NCBI GenBank assembly: GCA_964215915.1
Contig: CAXPEB010000003.1
Span: forward strand, 1-22,308
DNA: 22,308 bases
Direction of reading: 5' to 3'
DNA from: UBA8524 sp964215915
GTDB taxonomy: Bacteria > Bacteroidota > Bacteroidia > UBA8524
Part shown: piece after piece, positions 1-8,015 of the stretch
How positions within the stretch are numbered: the stretch's first letter is position 1
How the letters are laid out: each line of letters opens with the position of its first letter
Position numbers and translations under genes: made by a program
The notes under the pieces: model-generated
The model's input: the letters and a program-made list of their open reading frames with translations, nothing else
Told to the model about the DNA's origin: nothing
Databases searched by the model: none

Positions 1-22
1 CAGACGTGTGCTCTTCCGATCT
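1..22. other. Illumina TruSeq adapter remnant (artefact)
   Basis: The first 22 bases are identical to the 3' end of the standard Illumina multiplexing read-2 adapter, which finishes with GCTCTTCCGATCT. Genomic sequence begins at base 23, where the infB reading frame is intact. Read on the minus strand, these bases would add about seven false residues after infB residue 217. They should be masked. Confidence 0.95.
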
Positions 23-673
23 CTCTTTGGAAACGGGCTCTTCGGTTTTCTTCTCTACCGGTTTTTCAGGAGCGACTTCTTTCTCAACCGGTTTTTCTTT
101 TTCAACCTTCTCTTCCTTCTTCTCAGCGGCAGGAGCATCCGCTTCTTCCTTCTTGGCTGTCTTTTTCTTAGCCTTATCCTCTTCCAGGTCGATTTTGCCT
201 ACCACCTTCACACCTACTTTGGAATCGGACTTGACTTCCGGTTCTTTCTCTTCGGTGCTTTTGCTTTCCTTCTTAGGCTCTTCGGTTTTCTTTTCCGGTG
301 CCTTGGGTTTTTCTTCTTCACCGGGTTTGGTGGACGTAACGGGGTTAACCGTTGTGTTTTTGATCAGGATGAGTTCATCATCGCCGTCATTGTTTTCTCC
401 CCCGGTAGTTTTCTTAGGCTTGTCGGAAATTTCGGTGATGACCTTATCCTCACGGTGACGGTTAATCTCCAACTGCTTTGCCTCATCGCGTGCTGCCTTA
501 TCCGAGCTGAAATCGCGAAGCAGCACATGGTACATCTCTTCACTGATCTTGGACGTAGGCTTGGCGTCCACCTCAAAACCTTTGTTTCTCAGGTGATCCG
601 CCAGAGTCCCCACGGCAACTCCCAGCTCTGTGGCAACTTTAAAAATACGATAGGTATTTTGCTTTTCTGTCAT
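23..673 (-). CDS. infB: Translation initiation factor IF-2, N-terminal part (partial at contig end)
   Basis: IF-2 is the GTPase that places initiator fMet-tRNA on the 30S subunit. Only the first 217 codons are present; the G domain and C-terminal domains lie beyond the contig edge. The protein starts MTEKQNTYRIFKVATEL, and residues about 5-55 form the small helical IF2_N domain (LGVAVGTLADHLRNKGFEV is typical). From about residue 60 it is a charged Lys/Glu/Pro linker with repeated EKP units, as in other Bacteroidota IF-2 proteins, which are long in this region. The start is set by ATG at 673-671, preceded by AAAGGAG. It follows nusA after 61 bases in the conserved rimP-nusA-infB order. The frame stays open down to base 23, then runs into adapter sequence. 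The identification rests on the N-terminal domain plus gene order. Confidence 0.93.
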
Positions 674-677
674 TATG

Positions 678-684
678 CTCCTTT
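678..684 (-). promoter_or_regulatory. Shine-Dalgarno-like site of infB
   Basis: The minus strand reads AAAGGAG, four bases before the infB ATG. Most genes here lack such a purine run, as is usual in Bacteroidota, so this one stands out. It supports the start at 673. A GCCGC/GCGGC stem (702-706 with 689-693, loop of 8) lies just upstream in the nusA-infB spacer. Confidence 0.5.
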
Positions 685-734
685 ATGTGCCGCTATATGC
701 CGCGGCCTGCACTTATATTCTTCTATCTCATCAC

Positions 735-1979
735 TCAGTCGTTTTCAAATTCTGCCTTGAGAATTTTTTTGATCTCCGTGATGGTTTCCGCTTCCAGTTC
801 GGTTCTGCGTACCAGATCATCGTCTGTAGTATTCAGAACAGCTCTGGCGGTATCCAGTCCGATGCCTTTCAACTCATCGAGGATCCACTCATCGATCTCG
901 TCTGCAAACTCGTCCAGTTCGATATCCTCTTCCAGTTCTTCTTCACTGTCGCGGAACACGTCGATCTCATAATTGGTCAGTCGGCCTGCCAGCTTGATGT
1001 TGTGGCCGCCTTTGCCAATGGCCAAAGATACTTGATCCGGCTTGAGGAACACGGATACCCGGTTGTTTTCTTCATCCACTTCCATGGAGGTGATCTTCGC
1101 CGGGCTCAGTGAACGCTGAATGAACAGCTTGAGGTTTCCGGTGTAGTTGATCACATCGATATTTTCATTCCGCAGCTCACGGACAATCCCGTGGATACGG
1201 GATCCTTTCATGCCCACACAGGCACCTACAGGATCAATACGGTCATCGTAGCTTTCCACAGCCACTTTGGCTCTTTCACCCGGCTCACGCACGATCTTCT
1301 TAATGGTGATAAGACCGTCGAGGATCTCCGGAACCTCCAGTTCGAACAGGCGTTCCAGGAATTCCGGTGCTGTACGGGACAGGATGATCCGAGGGTTACC
1401 ATTCAGCATCTCCACACGAAGCACCACCGCTTTGATGGTCTCTCCTTTTTTATAGAAATCGCTGGGGATCATTTCTGTTTTGGGAAGAATGAGTTCATTG
1501 CCTTCATCATCCAGCACCATGATCTCTTTTTTCCATATCTGATATACCTCTCCGGTTACGATCTCTCCAACGCGGTCTTTGTATTTCCGATAGAGCTCGT
1601 CTTTTTCAAGCTCCATGATTTTGGACATGAGCGTTTGACGGGCGGTTAGGATCTGCCGGCGACCGAAATCTTCCAGGAAGACCTGTTCAATGGCTTCTTC
1701 TCCCACCTCAAAATCATCTTCGATCTCTTTAGCGGAGCTGATGCCAATTTGCAGGGCACTGTCTTCCACGGCCTCATCTTCCACGATCTCACGGGTCCGC
1801 CAGATCTCGAGGTCACCGTTTTCCGTGTTGATGATGACGTCACAATTTTCGTCAGTGCCGTACTTTTTCTTCAGCATACTGCGAAAAACGTCCTCCAGCA
1901 CACGCATCATCGTGGCCCGGTCGATGTTTTTGAACTCCTTGAACTCCGCAAAGGAATCCACTAAACCTAAGTTGCTCAT
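735..1979 (-). CDS. nusA: Transcription termination/antitermination factor NusA
   Basis: NusA binds RNA polymerase and nascent RNA and modulates pausing, intrinsic termination and antitermination. The 414-residue protein begins MSNLGLVDSFAEFKEFKNID. Domains in order: N-terminal RNAP-binding domain (about 1-130), S1 domain (about 136-198), KH1 with GMKGSR at 256-261, KH2 with IGKGG at 321-325, then an acidic stretch (about 346-365) and a short helix-hairpin-helix-like tail (about 366-410). It lacks the long duplicated acidic repeats of the E. coli protein, as expected outside Proteobacteria. I chose ATG 1979 because the frame upstream of it (from 2021) overlaps rimP and encodes non-conserved residues. 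The rimP stop is 7 bases upstream, so the two are co-transcribed, with infB following. NusA may act on its own leader (see the hairpin at 2469-2493). Confidence 0.97.
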   Translation of the reverse strand: MSNLGLVDSFAEFKEFKNIDRATMMRVLEDVFRSMLKKKYGTDENCDVIINTENGDLEIWRTREIVEDEAVEDSALQIGISSAKEIEDDFEVGEEAIEQVFLEDFGRRQILTARQTLMSKIMELEKDELYRKYKDRVGEIVTGEVYQIWKKEIMVLDDEGNELILPKTEMIPSDFYKKGETIKAVVLRVEMLNGNPRIILSRTAPEFLERLFELEVPEILDGLITIKKIVREPGERAKVAVESYDDRIDPVGACVGMKGSRIHGIVRELRNENIDVINYTGNLKLFIQRSLSPAKITSMEVDEENNRVSVFLKPDQVSLAIGKGGHNIKLAGRLTNYEIDVFRDSEEELEEDIELDEFADEIDEWILDELKGIGLDTARAVLNTTDDDLVRRTELEAETITEIKKILKAEFEND

Positions 1980-1986
1980 TCTTCTT

Positions 1987-2457
1987 CTATCGTTTAAAGG
2001 ACACGACCACCCTGGGGTCATGCATTTCTTCCATTATGTATTGGTTCACCACCATCTGCTTTTTCTTACCCTTTTCTTTTACCTCCTCTTCCAGCTTCAG
2101 GCGGTTGTCTTCCAACTCCAGCAGCTTTCCCTCCCGTTTGCGTCCTTCCTTGTCCGTAAACTGCAGGTTTCTGCCAATATGTTTAGGGAACTGACGCAAC
2201 TGCCTCAGCGGGCGATCCACTCCGGGAGAAGAGACTTCAATAGTAAAGGCCCCTACTTCGTCCGGGATTTCTTCATCCACCCGTGCTGAAATGGCTCTGC
2301 TCACACGGCTGCATTCGGAGATCGGGATACCCTCGTCTCCGTCCATAAGCACGGATATCGTTCTTCCCGAACCACTGCTTATCACCTCAACAACAAAGTA
2401 TTGCGGATCTTCAATGGCTGCCTCTGCAAACTCCCTGATCTTCTCTGCCAGTTCCAT
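1987..2457 (-). CDS. rimP: Ribosome maturation factor RimP
   Basis: RimP helps mature the 30S subunit. The 156-residue product starts MELAEKIREFAEAAI and has the usual two-domain form: an N-terminal alpha/beta domain with the segment EVSSPGVDRPL, which is characteristic of the family, and a C-terminal SH3-like barrel (from about residue 88, starting KHIGRNLQF). The length is normal. A TTG codon at 2469 is in frame four codons upstream, but it lies in the T-run of the leader hairpin, so ATG 2457 is preferred. No Shine-Dalgarno sequence is visible. It is the first gene of rimP-nusA-infB, the order found in most bacteria. Confidence 0.95.
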   Translation of the reverse strand: MELAEKIREFAEAAIEDPQYFVVEVISSGSGRTISVLMDGDEGIPISECSRVSRAISARVDEEIPDEVGAFTIEVSSPGVDRPLRQLRQFPKHIGRNLQFTDKEGRKREGKLLELEDNRLKLEEEVKEKGKKKQMVVNQYIMEEMHDPRVVVSFKR

Positions 2458-2468
2458 AAATTTTCCCA

Positions 2469-2493
2469 ATAAAAAAGGGGACGCTGTCCCCTC
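2469..2493 (-). promoter_or_regulatory. Terminator-like hairpin in the rimP operon leader (possible attenuator)
   Basis: On the minus strand the leader reads AGGGGAC-AGC-GTCCCCT followed by five more T and then ATT: a perfect 7-bp stem with a 3-base loop and a T-tract, the form of an intrinsic terminator. It sits downstream of the promoter at 2514-2544 and ends about 11 bases before the rimP ATG, so it lies inside the operon leader. It could also terminate read-through from the methyltransferase gene upstream. A role in NusA autoregulation is inference. Confidence 0.7.
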
Positions 2494-2513
2494 TCTTATC
2501 GTTCATTTCGCTG

Positions 2514-2544
2514 CAAAAATAGATCAAATCCTTGTTTTAAACAA
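2514..2544 (-). promoter_or_regulatory. Bacteroidota-type promoter of rimP-nusA-infB
   Basis: The minus strand has TTG (2544-2542), 20 bases, then TATTTTTG (2521-2514), an exact match to the -33 TTG / -7 TAnnTTTG promoter form of Bacteroidota. The predicted start of transcription is near 2506-2510, giving a leader of about 50 bases. The -33 element begins 3 bases past the methyltransferase stop codon. Confidence 0.7.
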
Positions 2545-2546
2545 GA

Positions 2547-3329
2547 TCAAGCCTCTTTTCTCGCTACCACAAAAATATCCCAGGTTCCGTCCAGGTCTTC
2601 CTTGGTTAGGAAGAAATCGCGGGTATCGATAGTAAGGGTATCGGGGTTTTCTTCCATCAGGTTCTTACGCATGCGGGAAGTCAGGAAATTATAAGGCCAG
2701 GTCACCCAGTTGGCCGGCACCATTTTATGCAAGCCCAGCACATCCCACTTGAGTATCTTTCGTACCCACTTATTGTTTTCGTTGTAGTACTTATTCACCT
2801 TCTCATTGCCCTGCAGACCGATCATTTCCACGTTGCTGAACACTTTACGGAAGTCGCTTTCCATCCAGTCGAACGTATACTCGAACACATGGAAAGGGTT
2901 ACGGGCCAGTGATTTCCGGGCATTGACCGTTGTGCACAGGAATACTCCTCCCGGTTTCAGTACGCGGTGTACATCACGGATAAAATCAACGGGATTGGGT
3001 ATATGTTCAATAAACTGAAAGGCCGTTACCACATCCATACTTTCAGATTCCAGAGGAACCGGAGGAACTTTGCCGTGTACGAATTTCAGGTTGGTGATGT
3101 GTGCGTATTCCTTCCTGGAATTTTCCAGGGTTTCCGCCGAATAATCCACTCCGGTTGCCTCTTCGGCAAACCCGGCGAGGTGAACGGTACCGTAACCGGT
3201 ACCGCAGCCGATATCGGCCACTTTCTTTCCCTTCACATACTCTTCCGCAAATTCATACGCATAAAAACAGCGCTTAACAGTAACGTTATTCGCCGGTTCG
3301 AATGAAGGTCTTTCTCTGTCGTGTACCAT
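2547..3329 (-). CDS. Class I SAM-dependent methyltransferase
   Basis: A 260-residue class I (Rossmann-fold) methyltransferase of the Methyltransf_11/25 kind. Motif I is DIGCGTGYG at residues 39-47, the acidic residue that binds the ribose is in GVDYS (60-64), and later motifs FQFIEHIPNP and LKPGGVFLC complete the core. The C-terminal 90 residues carry no motif I recognise. Its substrate cannot be read from sequence. Next to a GT2 glycosyltransferase on the same strand, a sugar or lipid-linked substrate is plausible, but ubiquinone-type small-molecule methylation cannot be excluded. The start is ATG 3329; an in-frame TTG at 3353 would lie above a -7 promoter element. The gene ends 3 bases before the rimP promoter. 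Confidence 0.88.
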   Translation of the reverse strand: MVHDRERPSFEPANNVTVKRCFYAYEFAEEYVKGKKVADIGCGTGYGTVHLAGFAEEATGVDYSAETLENSRKEYAHITNLKFVHGKVPPVPLESESMDVVTAFQFIEHIPNPVDFIRDVHRVLKPGGVFLCTTVNARKSLARNPFHVFEYTFDWMESDFRKVFSNVEMIGLQGNEKVNKYYNENNKWVRKILKWDVLGLHKMVPANWVTWPYNFLTSRMRKNLMEENPDTLTIDTRDFFLTKEDLDGTWDIFVVARKEA

Positions 3330-3341
3330 GTTAAAAGCGTG

Positions 3342-3349
3342 CAAAGATA
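3342..3349 (-). promoter_or_regulatory. -7 promoter element of the methyltransferase gene
   Basis: The minus strand reads TATCTTTG, an exact TAnnTTTG match, 12 bases before the ATG at 3329. No TTG is found at the right distance upstream, so the -33 half is weak or absent. Transcription would start only a few bases before the ATG, giving a near-leaderless message. Confidence 0.45.
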
Positions 3350-3364
3350 GCAATTCGGGACGTG

Positions 3365-5341
3365 TTATGCCCTGCCAAGATGATGCAAATGACTAAGCAC
3401 AAGTTGCAGATCCCCGTCGACACTGAAATCCTTGGCATACCTGAAATTGAGCATATCTGCAGAAATCCCCAGGCGGGAAAGATCCGCATTGCCGGCTGCC
3501 GTGATCACTCCCTCAGGCAATGTGGGCAGGCTGCCGTTGGCCTCGGAAAGTGCATAGCCCACCCAGGTCTTTTGCCCGCTCATCACGGCAAAAAGGTTGC
3601 GAAGAAAGCCTCTTTTTTCTTTTACCAGCAGCAGCATCACCGGCAGTAATAACAGCATACCCAGGGAGGAAAAAACATCAAACGCTCTTTTCTTACGTAG
3701 GTTGGATGCATGGGCAAGCGCCAGTTTCAGGTCGATGCTATAAAATTCGCCATTGGTATTTTTGCTGTTGCTCCCGATCACATAGAGGGTTTCTTCGGGT
3801 ACAATCTTAAAATTCACCTCGCTGTTACCCAGCTCAGCCATCCAGTGAATGATGTCGGAGGAGGAAAGGTCACGCGCACAGAAGATGACTTCAGTAATAC
3901 GGAAAACTTCTACCAGCTCCCGGAGCTGATCCAGGCAACCGATGTATTCTTTCGGGTATTGATTGTTCTTTTCCGGATGGATGAAACCCAGGAAAGTATG
4001 CGGAACCTCACCTTCATCCAGCAGGCGCTTCACCCGGTTAGCCTCTTCTTCGGCCCCCACTACCACGGTATTGAAGGCGATATGTTCTCCGTAGTTCAGC
4101 GACCGGTAACGGAAAAAGAATCCCAGCACCCTGTAAAGGACCAACAATGAGCCGCCACCCAGGGCACCCAGAAGGATCAGGGCTCGGGAGAACCGATAAG
4201 AGTCCGGGGCAAACGCATAAAGAACCGCTATGGCAATGGTGCCGCTGAGCATCCCATAAACAATGGCCCTCAGCCCGGCATTCCGGCGGTATCCTCCACT
4301 GAAGGAAATACCTGCCACCCAGCAAACCACGTAGATCAATACATTCACATACAGGTAAGCATCCGGATAATGGCCACCCTGTATGGCTTTGCTATTCGCT
4401 TCCCAGTAAAGTTTAAGCAGCCAGCTTGCACCGAAAAGGATCAGTGCATCGAGCACCGGTTGCCAGGCTACCGAAGCAAAACGGAACAGCAGGGCAATCC
4501 CCGCCCGAAACCAGATGGCCAGGTTGATAAACAGACCGAATAACCTGGCATACCCACTGCTATAGTGCTTTTTGGCGAAGATGACCATGGCCCGGTAAAA
4601 AACGAAGACGTAATTCACCGAGGTTTTTTTGGTGCTTTCTCCTTTGTAATGGATGATGGTGGTACCGGGGAAATAGTAATTCTTATAGCCCGCGCGGGTA
4701 ATCCGGTAAGACAGGTCAATGTCTTCCCCGTACATAAAGAAGGTCTCATCCAGCAAGCCGATCTCATCCAGAACCGATTTACGCAACAGCATGAAGGCTC
4801 CGGCAAGAACTTCCACTTGCTGTACCTGTTCCTTGTCCAGGTATCCGAGGTGGTAACGCCCGAAAACACGCGACTTGGGAAACAAACGGGAAAGGCCGAA
4901 CATCTTATAAAAGGCTACCTGCGGAGTGGGCAATCCTCTTTTGGATTCAGGCAGGAACTCTCCCTTGCCGTCTATCATCTTAACACCCAGTCCGCCCGCA
5001 TCGGGATGGGCATCCATAAAATCAACCACCTTGCGGAAAGTATCTTCCTCCACCACGGTATCCGGGTTCAACAAGAGAATATACCTGCCCGAAGCCTGAC
5101 GAATGGCCTGGTTATTCGCCACGGAAAAACCGGGATTGTCTTTATTGGCGATGAGTTTTACCTCCGGGAATTTTTCGCGGACCATGGACACCGAGCCGTC
5201 CACCGAGTTATTATCCACCACCCAAACTTCTCCTTCTACCTGCCTCAGCGCTTTTCTAACAGAGAGCAGGGCCTGTTCCAGAAAGTGGCGTACGTTGTAA
5301 TTGACAATGACAATGGATAGGTCCATATCCGGAAAAGACAT
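3365..5341 (-). CDS. GT2 glycosyltransferase fused to a polyprenyl phosphotransferase-like module
   Basis: A 658-residue membrane protein. Residues about 6-240 are a GT2 (GT-A fold) glycosyltransferase: LSIVIVNYN start, VVDNNSVDGS, LLLNPDTVV in place of the DxD metal site, and GEDIDLSYR near the acceptor site. Residues about 250-410 hold roughly four to five membrane segments. Residues about 420-540 look like the Rossmann-type domain found between the membrane segments and the catalytic domain of WbaP-like glycosylphosphotransferases, followed by KRAFDVFSSLGMLLLLP, which resembles their membrane-entry helix. The catalytic domain that should follow, with its Asp-Glu pair and DELPQ-type motif, is not seen; only about 85 residues remain, with GQKTWVGY. 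It probably adds a sugar to a lipid-linked or surface glycan. ATG 5326 is a possible alternative start, five residues in. Confidence 0.85.
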   Translation of the reverse strand: MSFPDMDLSIVIVNYNVRHFLEQALLSVRKALRQVEGEVWVVDNNSVDGSVSMVREKFPEVKLIANKDNPGFSVANNQAIRQASGRYILLLNPDTVVEEDTFRKVVDFMDAHPDAGGLGVKMIDGKGEFLPESKRGLPTPQVAFYKMFGLSRLFPKSRVFGRYHLGYLDKEQVQQVEVLAGAFMLLRKSVLDEIGLLDETFFMYGEDIDLSYRITRAGYKNYYFPGTTIIHYKGESTKKTSVNYVFVFYRAMVIFAKKHYSSGYARLFGLFINLAIWFRAGIALLFRFASVAWQPVLDALILFGASWLLKLYWEANSKAIQGGHYPDAYLYVNVLIYVVCWVAGISFSGGYRRNAGLRAIVYGMLSGTIAIAVLYAFAPDSYRFSRALILLGALGGGSLLVLYRVLGFFFRYRSLNYGEHIAFNTVVVGAEEEANRVKRLLDEGEVPHTFLGFIHPEKNNQYPKEYIGCLDQLRELVEVFRITEVIFCARDLSSSDIIHWMAELGNSEVNFKIVPEETLYVIGSNSKNTNGEFYSIDLKLALAHASNLRKKRAFDVFSSLGMLLLLPVMLLLVKEKRGFLRNLFAVMSGQKTWVGYALSEANGSLPTLPEGVITAAGNADLSRLGISADMLNFRYAKDFSVDGDLQLVLSHLHHLGRA

Positions 5342-5365
5342 AAGAAATCAGAATGGAGACAACGG

Positions 5366-5397
5366 GCAGCATTCGGTGCTGCACAGAAGCCCTTCTG
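5366..5397 (-). repeat. Tandem inverted repeats upstream of the GT2 gene
   Basis: Two adjacent perfect inverted repeats: GCAGCA-TTCGG-TGCTGC (5366-5382) and CAGAAG-CC-CTTCTG (5384-5397, given on the plus strand). Neither is followed by a T-tract on the minus strand. They lie 25-56 bases before the GT2 start and could fold in its leader RNA, or be the end of the transcript from the barrel-protein gene upstream. Confidence 0.4.
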
Positions 5398-5487
5398 CTT
5401 CCAGTGTGGCAAAGATGGGAAAAAGGATGATTAAACATACCGGCAACAAAGAGAATCCGGTAAGCTGTTACGGATAGATGCCGAAAC

Positions 5488-6174
5488 TCACTCACGTATC
5501 CTGTTCCGGGTGAAGTACAAACCGGCTTTCAGCTGCACAATATGGGTATGAAGACCGGGAAAGCGCGGATTACGGTCGGCCAGGATGTTCACCAGCCCGA
5601 ACTGGTCTTCCAGCTCTAAGACAACCCGATTCCGGTCGAACCAGGGTATTGATGCTCCAAAAGCGAGCAGAACGCCGAAATCCATTTTCCTGTATTGGTC
5701 ACTGACATCAAATGCCTCCATGTTTAAATCGCTATTTCCGGAAACCGAACCTTCCGATTTCAACATCGGAGCGATAAAGAAACCGGTACTAATATAAAAA
5801 GGTCCCTTTTTCGATAAATCCATACCCAACTGAAGCGGAATCTGCATCGTATGGTGCCGGAAACGGACAAACCCATTCCCGAGATCCCTGCCGTATTCAT
5901 CCGAGAAACTGACTTTATGCCGGGAGTCTACCTGCTTATACCCAATTCCCGCCCTCAGCCATAATCTGGGGGAAATCCTCTGCTGATAGGCCATAACAAA
6001 AGTGGGAGAATAGGACGGCAACTGATGGCCTCCGAACGCCCCTCCCCAAACATAACCCAAACCGGCGCCGTACTGGGCCATTATGCCTTTCCCGGCAAAT
6101 CCCTGCTGAGCTTGCAGGCATATCGTCGGAAAAATCAGGAGCAGCAGCACCCCGTATTTCAGCAATGAACGCAT
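5488..6174 (-). CDS. Outer-membrane beta-barrel protein (PorT-like)
   Basis: A 228-residue exported protein. Residues 1-22 form a signal peptide (MRSLLKYG, hydrophobic core, cleavage near LQAQ). The rest alternates short amphipathic strands, such as SPTFVMAYQQRI, LWLRAGIGYKQV, HHTMQIPLQLGMDL and GPFYISTGFFIAPML, in the pattern of the small outer-membrane barrels annotated PorT-family/OMP_b-brl in Bacteroidota. There is no ligand motif. The final strand HTHIVQLKAGLYFTRNRIRE does not end in the usual aromatic residue. It is transcribed away from the dehydrogenase gene, with 113 bases between the two starts. Function unknown; membership of the barrel class is an inference from strand pattern. 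Confidence 0.7.
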   Translation of the reverse strand: MRSLLKYGVLLLLIFPTICLQAQQGFAGKGIMAQYGAGLGYVWGGAFGGHQLPSYSPTFVMAYQQRISPRLWLRAGIGYKQVDSRHKVSFSDEYGRDLGNGFVRFRHHTMQIPLQLGMDLSKKGPFYISTGFFIAPMLKSEGSVSGNSDLNMEAFDVSDQYRKMDFGVLLAFGASIPWFDRNRVVLELEDQFGLVNILADRNPRFPGLHTHIVQLKAGLYFTRNRIRE

Positions 6175-6287
6175 AGCGGCTTATTCCTATCGATATTGAA
6201 AAAGTACTCTTTTTCTTTTATCCCCTTGTTACTATTTCGACAGAATTGTCCACGAAATGAAAGGATTTTAGTAGCTTTTCTTTCTTA

Positions 6288-7949
6288 ATGCGAATCAAAT
6301 CCGAATTACTCCTCCTCCTCCTATGCCTGTCCGTTGCCCTGGCCAGAGCACAATCTCCGCTGGTGCCCGATGTACAGGTCAGGCGAGTTATGGATGTACA
6401 GCCTCACTCGGTCAGAGTGGTCTTCGATCCATACACGGCCAGCCTCCTTTACAATACTAGCGACGGCAATATTTATCGCCTGGAGCCACAAGGAAACGGT
6501 TTCCGGGAAAGCCTGCTCCACACTGCTGCCGAACACGGCGTCGAATTCCTTATGAGCATGCGCGTTCACGGGCCTTACCTCTACCTCGCGGGCAATATCG
6601 GCAACCGGAATCCCTACACGGTCGGGATCATTAAAAAGGGAACACGTTTCCCGGATGGCTCCGTGCACTGGAGCACCCTGGTACAGACCGAACCTTATGA
6701 AACTGCCGGAGATTATGACCACATGATCGGAGGGATGGCGCTTTCCCCGGATGGAGACAGCCTGTACTTCTCCAATGGATCGCGCGGTGACCACGGAGAG
6801 GTGAATTCACGCAGCGGAATGTTTCCCGGATTAAGAAACACTCCACTGACCACTAAGGTGTTCTGCGTCCGGACCGATTCGGAAGGGCTGATCCTCCATT
6901 ACGACTCCGCAGATCTGGCAGAAGGACCGTACCTCTTTGTAAGCGGGGTCCGGAATTTTTTTGATATGGATTTTGCGCCCAACGGCCATCTTTTCGCGGT
7001 AGAGAACTCCGGTGACCGCGACCACAACGAAGAAATGAATTGGCTGCGCAAAGGCCGTCACTACGGGTTTCCCTGGGTGATGGGAGAAACGGTCAACCCC
7101 CTGCAGTACCCGGGCTACGACTACACTACCGACAAGCTGTTGCCCCAGAACAGCTACGGGAAGCTCCTTGGCCTGTTCGGGAGTGACAGCACCTTTCCAC
7201 CACCGCCACCGGGATTGCATTTCACCGACCCCGTGATCAATATGGGACCCGACTGCGACAAATTCAAAGACACCGCTACAGGAGATATTTATGACGCCAG
7301 TGACATGGGAATCGGGATAAAAACGTTTACCGCCCACCGTTCCCCTCTCGGGCTGATCTTCGACCGTTATTCGGCGCTGGCCGCACCCTATACCGGAAGC
7401 GGCTTTATGCTCGGTTATTCCAAAGGAGTTGACTCGGCCAATGCCTTCTATCCCAATAACCTGGGCGGTCCTTTTCTCGACTCTTCGGAAGACCTGGTGC
7501 ATTTGCAGTTGAAATACGATCCGGCAGCCGACAATTACCGGGTTTATTCCACCCGGATAGTCGGGGGCTTTGACGGACCCGTAGATGCAGAACTCGCGGG
7601 TAACCGGATTTACGTGATCGAAAACGGGAGTGCTGCGGAAAGTCCGGGACTGTATGAAGTGACTATGCCTGCAAACCCGGCAAAGGAGAAACGGCCACTG
7701 GTTTACCCCAACCCTGCATCCGATGTATTAAACCTCCGCTATGCTCCGGAAAACCCTACACTGGTGATCGAGGTATTTTCAGCAACCGGACAGCAGATAA
7801 CAAAAACGGAATACACCACCTACCCGGGTGCCGATCAGGAATGGGAACTGGACGTGTCGCGCTGGAAACCCGGCATCTATTATTGCCGTATTACCGACGG
7901 AAACAACCGTTATACCGAGCGTTTTCAGCTCCTGGACCCCTCCTGGTAA
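6288..7949 (+). CDS. Secreted GSDH-type sugar dehydrogenase with T9SS type A sorting domain
   Basis: A 553-residue secreted protein. Residues 1-21 are a signal peptide (core LLLLLLCLSVALA). Residues about 30-455 read as a beta-propeller of the glucose/sorbosone dehydrogenase (PQQ-dependent soluble sugar dehydrogenase) family: SGVRNFFDMDFAPNGHLFAVE near 219, then NEEMNWLRKGRHYGFPW at 247-263, which is the diagnostic GSDH block. Residues about 472-553 (YPNPASDVLNLRY to the end) form a type A T9SS C-terminal domain, so the enzyme should cross the outer membrane by T9SS and be attached or released there. Members of this family may oxidise aldoses with PQQ; whether the cofactor residues are all present here I could not verify. 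The next gene begins 66 bases downstream and may be co-transcribed. Confidence 0.85.
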   Translation: MRIKSELLLLLLCLSVALARAQSPLVPDVQVRRVMDVQPHSVRVVFDPYTASLLYNTSDGNIYRLEPQGNGFRESLLHTAAEHGVEFLMSMRVHGPYLYLAGNIGNRNPYTVGIIKKGTRFPDGSVHWSTLVQTEPYETAGDYDHMIGGMALSPDGDSLYFSNGSRGDHGEVNSRSGMFPGLRNTPLTTKVFCVRTDSEGLILHYDSADLAEGPYLFVSGVRNFFDMDFAPNGHLFAVENSGDRDHNEEMNWLRKGRHYGFPWVMGETVNPLQYPGYDYTTDKLLPQNSYGKLLGLFGSDSTFPPPPPGLHFTDPVINMGPDCDKFKDTATGDIYDASDMGIGIKTFTAHRSPLGLIFDRYSALAAPYTGSGFMLGYSKGVDSANAFYPNNLGGPFLDSSEDLVHLQLKYDPAADNYRVYSTRIVGGFDGPVDAELAGNRIYVIENGSAAESPGLYEVTMPANPAKEKRPLVYPNPASDVLNLRYAPENPTLVIEVFSATGQQITKTEYTTYPGADQEWELDVSRWKPGIYYCRITDGNNRYTERFQLLDPSW

Positions 7950-8015
7950 AAGCGATTATTACCGTCTGCGTCCCGGTGGTTACCCACTTACTCAGGTTTT
8001 GATTAAATTAGAACT

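Noticed and set aside
8..760. Long plus-strand open frame of 250 codons over infB
   Set aside because: It is antisense to infB and runs past its start; its Phe/Leu-rich product reflects the Lys/Glu-rich infB codons read backwards.
6831..7502. 223-codon minus-strand frame inside the dehydrogenase gene
   Set aside because: Antisense to a gene with clear GSDH and T9SS motifs; no signal, domain or start context of its own.
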